DNA from: CAVPGP01 sp963718065
GTDB taxonomy: Bacteria; Actinomycetota; Thermoleophilia; Gaiellales; Gaiellaceae
NCBI GenBank assembly: GCA_963718065.1
Contig: CAVQYE010000009.1
Coordinates: 124,001 to 188,000, forward strand
Direction: 5' to 3'
Length of the DNA: 64,000 nt
Part shown: positions 60,162-64,000 of the stretch, one piece after another
How positions within the stretch are numbered: position 1 is the first letter of the stretch
Layout: each line of letters begins with the position of its first letter
Position numbers and translations under genes: made by a program
The notes under the pieces: model-generated
Databases searched by the model: none
What the model was told of the DNA's origin: nothing
The model's input: the letters and a program-made list of their open reading frames with translations, nothing else

Positions 60162-61026
60162 TCATCGGAGCACCGTGTCCGGATCGGCGAGGTACGCGTC
60201 GAAGCCGATGCCTGTCAGCCGCTCGAACGCCTCGACGTAGCGCGCGCGGGTGCCGGCGACGACATCCGCCGGCAACTCCGGCCCGGGCTCCGTCTTGTCC
60301 CAGCCGAGCGTCTCGCAGTAGTCCCGCGCGAACTGCTTGTCGAACGACGGCTGCGCTCCGCCGGGCTCGTACGTGTCTGCCGGCCAGAAACGGGACGAAT
60401 CGGGTGTGAACGCCTCGTCGGCGAGGACCAGGCGGCCGTCGCGGTCGATGCCGAATTCGAACTTCGTGTCGGCGATCAGGATGCCCCGGGCAGCTGCGTG
60501 CTCCGCGGCGAACTGGTAGAGGTCGAGTGCGACGCGCTCGCACCTCGGCGAACCGCTCGGCGCCGACGAGCTCGGCGGCGCGGTCGCGGTCGATGTTCTC
60601 GTCGTGGCCCTCGAACGCCTTCGTGGAGGGCGTGAAGATCGCCTCCGGCAGGCGGGCCGACTCCTCGAGCCCGGCGGGCAGCGTGTGGCCGCACACCTCA
60701 CCGGTGGCGAGGTAGTCCTTCCAGCCGGAGCCGGCGAGGTAGCCGCGGACGACGCACTCGATCGGCAGCATCTCGAGGCGACGGCATTCCATCGAGCGGG
60801 CGTCCGGCCTCAGCGCGAGCAGATGATTCGCGACGAGGTCGCTCGTGCGGGCGAACCAGAACGCGGAGAGCCCGGTGAGCACGCGCCCCTTGTCGGGTAT
60901 CTCCGTCGGCAGCACGACGTCGAACGTCGAGATCCGGTCGCTCGCGACGAGCAGCAGCCGGTCGTCGTCGAGGGCGTAGATCTCGCGGACCTTGCCGCTC
61001 GCGACGTGTGCGACGGCTTCAGGCAT
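60162..61026 (-). CDS. purC: SAICAR synthetase (frameshifted)
   Basis: Ligates aspartate to CAIR. ASGKVREIYALDDDRLLLVASDRISTFD, NKG-like PDKGRVLTGLSAFWF, IECVVRGYLAGSGW, LADTKFEFG-like IADTKFEFGIDRDG, and PSFDKQFARDYCE. A frame change near 60540, at the GAGGTGCGAGCGCGT region, separates the halves. Start ATG 61026 (MPEAVAHV) overlaps purB by 8 bp (ATGCCTGA). About 288 residues, usual length. Confidence 0.92.
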
Positions 61027-62345
61027 GGACGGCTTCCTCCTTTCGAGCGAGCGCGCGCAGGCGCTCGAACACGGTGTCGACATGACGGACGGTGGCATCG
61101 AGATCGAAGACGGCAGCGAGCGCTGCGGCGTCGAGGTGGGTCGTGATCTCCGGGTCGGCGCGGCATGAGCTCCCGGAAGTCGCGCTCCTCTTCCCACGCC
61201 GTCCTCGCGTCCCGCTGCACGAGCCTGTACGCCTCGTCGCGCGGCAGCCCCGCATCGACGAGCGCCAGCAGCAGGCGGTGGCTGAAGAAGAGCCCGTGCG
61301 AGAGCTCGAGGTTGCGGCGCATGCGCTCGGGATAGACGACCAGTCCCTCGACGATCCAGGCGAAGCGATCGAGCATGTAGTCGAGCGCGAGGAACGCGTC
61401 CGGGATCACGATCCGCTCGGCCGACGACTGGGAGATGTCACGCTCGTGCCACAGCGGCACGTTCTCCATCCCGACGATCGCGGCGCTGCGGACGACCCGC
61501 GCGAGGCCGCAGATCCGCTCGGCCACCTTCGGGTTCCGCTTGTGCGGCATCGCCGACGAGCCCTTCATGCCGGCGGCGAACGGCTCCTCGGCTTCCCGGA
61601 CCTCCGTCCGCGCGAGATGGCGGATCTCGACGGCGAAGCGCTCCAGCGAGGTCGCGCACAGCGCGAGTGCGTTCAGGAGCTCGGCATGCCGGTCGCGGGC
61701 GATCACCTGCGTCGTCAGCGGGTCGGGCTCGAGACCAAGGCGCTCGCAGGCGATCCGTTCCACGTCCGGCTCCACCTGCGCGTACGTCCCGACCGTGCCC
61801 GAGAGCTGGCCGACGCGGTTCTCCTCCAGCGCGCGTGCGAGACGAGAGCGCGCCCGGTCGAGCTCGAACGCCCAGCCCGCGAGCTTCCAGCCGAACGTGA
61901 TCGGCTCCGCATGGATGCCGTGCGAGCGGCCGATGCAGATCGTGGTTCGGTGCTCCTCGGCGCGCTGCACGACGGCGGCGAACGCGCGGTCGATCCCCTC
62001 GAGGACGAGCTTGCCCGCATCGCGGATCTGCAGCGCCAGGCCGGTGTCGACCACATCTGACGAGGTGAGCCCGTAGTGCACGTACCTGCCCTCGGGCCCG
62101 AGTTGCTCCGCGACAGCATCGACGAACGCTGCTGTGTCGTGGTCGGTGACGAGCTCGATCTCGGCGACGCGTTCCGGCGACGGGATCTGCGCTTGCGCCC
62201 GCACGGTCTCGGCGACCCCGGCCGGCACGGTGCCGACCTCCGCCCACGCATCGAGGGCCGCGAGCTCCACCTCGAACCAGGCTGCGAGCTTGCCCTGCTC
62301 CGACCAGATCCTGGACATGGCCGGGCGGGAGTACCTCGCGATCAC
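61019..62345 (-). CDS. purB: Adenylosuccinate lyase (frameshifted near C-terminus)
   Basis: Acts twice: SAICAR to AICAR and adenylosuccinate to AMP. Start 62345 (MIARYSRPAMSRIW). YVHYGLTSSDVVDTGLALQ, IGRSHGIHAEPITFG and the fumarase/lyase signature GSSAMPHKRNP are present. The last 48 residues (RADPEITTHLDAAALAAVFD, ending EEAVHA) follow a frame change at about 61165. About 442 residues. Confidence 0.93.
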
Positions 62346-62366
62346 CCTCTGGAGTCTAGAGCCGGC

Positions 62367-63471
62367 TCAGGAAGGCGGCCGGCAGAACTCCCGCGCAACG
62401 GCGAGCAGGACGTCCCGCACCCGCTCGACGGACGCCAGGTCGACCCATTCGACGACGGCGTGCGCACCCTCGCCCACCGGGCCGAAGAGCACCGTCGGGA
62501 TCCCCGCCTCGGCGACGAGCGCCGCGTCGGTCCAGAACGGCACGCCGACGAGCTCGGTGCCTGAATGGCTGCGAACGAGCTTGACGATCTCCTCGTCCTC
62601 GGCGACCTCGAACAGGCCCGCGCGCCACGAGCAGCCGCAGCTGCGCTTCGCCCGCCGCCTCGCGGAGCTCCCGCTCGACCTGCGCCGCCGACTCGCCGGG
62701 GATCGTCCGCCGCTCGCCGGTGAGCAGGCACCGGGCCGGGTAGCTCGAGAACTCCTGGCCACCCTCGATCAGCGACGCGTGCAACGAGCCGCTCGCGAGC
62801 AGCGGGTGGCTCGGCTCGGACCGCAGACGCCTGTCGAGCTCGGTGAGCCGGACGAGCACCGGTCCCATCAAGGCGATCGCGTCGACGCCGAGGTCAGGCC
62901 GAGACCCATGCGCGGCGACCCCGGCCGTCTCGATCTCGAAGCCCGCGAATCCCTTGTGTGCGATCGCGACCTGCAGCTCCGTCGGCTCGACGACGACCGC
63001 GCCGTCCGCGTGGACCTGCTTCAGGACCGCCTCGGTGCCGAGGCTCGCGACCTCCTCGTCGGCGACCGCGGTCACGATCAGGTCGCCCGCGAGACCCTCC
63101 GACGCGGCCGCTGACGCGACCGAGAGGATCGCCGCGAGCGCGCCCTTCATGTCGTAGGAGCCGCGGCCGTAGAGCCGGTCGCCCTCGATGCGCGGGTCGA
63201 GCGGGCGCTCCATGCCGGCGAATCCGACCGTGTCGAGGTGCGCATTCAGGAGCAGCCTGCGCCCGTCGCCGGTCCCGCGAGCCGTCGCGATCACGCTCGG
63301 CCGGCCGGCCACCGGCTCGACGACCTCGACCTCCAGACCGGCGCGCTCCGACCAGGCGGCCACGAACTTTGCGATCTCCGCCTCGCCGGCGGCACCCGCG
63401 ATCAGCGCCGGGTTGGCGGAGTCGATCGCGACCAGTTCCGAGGCGAGTGCCGCGAGCTCGCGGTCAGGCAC
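62367..63471 (-). CDS. M20-family metallopeptidase/deacylase (ArgE/DapE-like; frameshifted)
   Basis: A zinc hydrolase: LLNAHLDTVGFAG (first metal His-x-Asp), YGRGSYDMKGALAAIL (bridging Asp), VADEEVASLGT (catalytic Glu/metal Glu), VVVEPTELQVAIAHKG and dimerisation-domain HGSRPDLGVDAI. The frame changes near 62625; afterwards FWTDAALVAEAGIPTVLFGP and GEGAHAVVEWV give the C-terminus. About 368 residues. It cleaves an acyl-amino acid or succinyl-diaminopimelate-type amide. Start overlaps purE by 8 bp (GTGCCTGA); why it is inserted in a pur operon is unclear. Confidence 0.85.
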
Positions 63472-63883
63472 CGAGGATCCGCGCCGCGAGCACCGCCGCG
63501 TTTTTCGCGTTGTCGACCCCGACCGTCGCCACCGGCACGCCTGGCGGCATCTGCACGATCGAGAGCAGCGCGTCCAGCCCGTCGAGGACGCTCAGCGACG
63601 AACGAAGCGGGACGCCGACGACCGGCAGGTCGGTGTGCGCCGCGACCACGCCCGGAAGCGCGGCCGCCAGCCCGGCGCCGCAGATCAGCACCCGCAGCCC
63701 GCGCTCGCGCGCCGACTTCGCGTACTCGGCGACCGCGTCGGGGTTCCGGTGGGCGGAGCGAACCTCGAACTCCCAGCCGATGCCGCGTGCGTCGAGCTCG
63801 TCGAACGCCGCCTGCATCCGCTCGCGGTCGGACTCCGAGCCGACGAGGATGCCGACGACGACTGGGCCGGCGGCGTCAGGCAT
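63464..63883 (-). CDS. purE: N5-carboxyaminoimidazole ribonucleotide mutase
   Basis: 139 residues, intact. GILVGSESDRERM, the catalytic loop VRSAHRNPD (conserved SAHR), and ICGAGLAAALPGVVAAH (GAG-x-AA-x-LPG). Class I PurE isomerises N5-CAIR to CAIR and normally works with PurK, which is not in the window. Overlaps purD upstream by 8 bp. Confidence 0.95.
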   Translation of the reverse strand: MPDAAGPVVVGILVGSESDRERMQAAFDELDARGIGWEFEVRSAHRNPDAVAEYAKSARERGLRVLICGAGLAAALPGVVAAHTDLPVVGVPLRSSLSVLDGLDALLSIVQMPPGVPVATVGVDNAKNAAVLAARILGA

Positions 63884-64000
63884 GGACGAGGGCCGCGATG
63901 TCGCGCCGGTAGAGGGAGCCCGGGAACGAGATGCGGTCGACCGCGGCATAGGCGCCATCGCGAGCCTGCGCGACCGTGTCGCCGAGCGCGGTCACGTTGA
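63876..64000 (-). CDS. purD: Phosphoribosylamine-glycine ligase, C-terminal end only
   Basis: The window edge cuts this gene: the last 40 residues, NVTALGDTVAQARDGAYAAV, DRISFPGSLYRRDIAAL, ending VHA, match the C-terminus of PurD (GAR synthetase). It is the most upstream visible gene of the 59-64 kb purine block. Confidence 0.85.
   Translation of the reverse strand, partial: NVTALGDTVAQARDGAYAAVDRISFPGSLYRRDIAALVHA

Noticed and set aside
1..64000. tRNA, rRNA or riboswitch genes
   Set aside because: No cloverleaf-like segment, rRNA-conserved sequence or recognised riboswitch core was found by eye; a covariance-model search would be needed to exclude small RNAs.

Overview
The window is GC-rich and densely packed, with many 4-bp or 8-bp start/stop overlaps and frequent GTG/TTG starts. 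Gene content (F420-type NADP oxidoreductase, ANTAR response regulator, MmpL-type transporter, caa3-type CtaG, numerous VOC proteins) points to a chromosomal segment of a high-GC Actinomycetota, plausibly a deep-branching soil lineage such as Thermoleophilia. That placement is inferred from gene content, not from a marker gene. No rRNA, tRNA, CRISPR array, intact transposase, prophage or origin was recognised.

Layout. 0.1-4.9 kb (+): metal exporter, short-chain dehydrogenase, glycogen-debranching-type glucosidase and glycosyltransferase in one overlapping run. 4.9-12.2 kb (-): aminoglycoside-type nucleotidyltransferase, metallo-hydrolase, a cystathionine gamma-lyase/synthase, two tandem YcaQ/AlkZ-like proteins, a second nucleotidyltransferase and cystathionine beta-synthase (the two transsulfuration enzymes). 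12.3-17.0 kb: F420-type oxidoreductase, a serine hydrolase, then purM-purN-purH. 17.3-22.6 kb (+): a signalling cassette of stand-alone receiver, 1213-residue multi-GAF histidine kinase, and class III cyclase joined to a NarL-type regulator. 22.6-24.7 kb: dispersed palindromic repeat, transposase remnant, small protein and an orphan AAA ATPase. 24.9-37.3 kb: MmpL-type transporter, DUF2157/GDYXXLXY pair, CtaG, HAD, HIT, methyltransferase, an ArsR-SRPBCC-VOC switch, and a small islet with Imm33-like and DUF4279 genes. 37.3-40.8 kb (-): purF and purL. 40.9-52.9 kb: EamA exporters, acetyltransferase, thioesterase, VOC proteins, secreted proteins, an aminotransferase, regulators. 53.0-58.7 kb (-): third YcaQ-like protein, glycosyltransferase, Tat-type intradiol dioxygenase, threonine dehydratase, lipoprotein, secreted glycoside hydrolase. 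59.2-64.0 kb (-): purD(partial)-purE-M20 peptidase-purB-purC-purS-purQ.

Together the three pur blocks supply nearly all of de novo IMP synthesis (purF, D, N, L/Q/S, M, E, C, B, H); purK is not seen.

Caution: many genes, including consecutive essential pur genes, are split by single-base indels, densest at 10.7-12.2 kb and 13.5-16.4 kb. Most worked examples are +1 insertions after which the same protein continues in a new frame. I treat them as sequencing errors in intact genes and give the whole inferred gene span.
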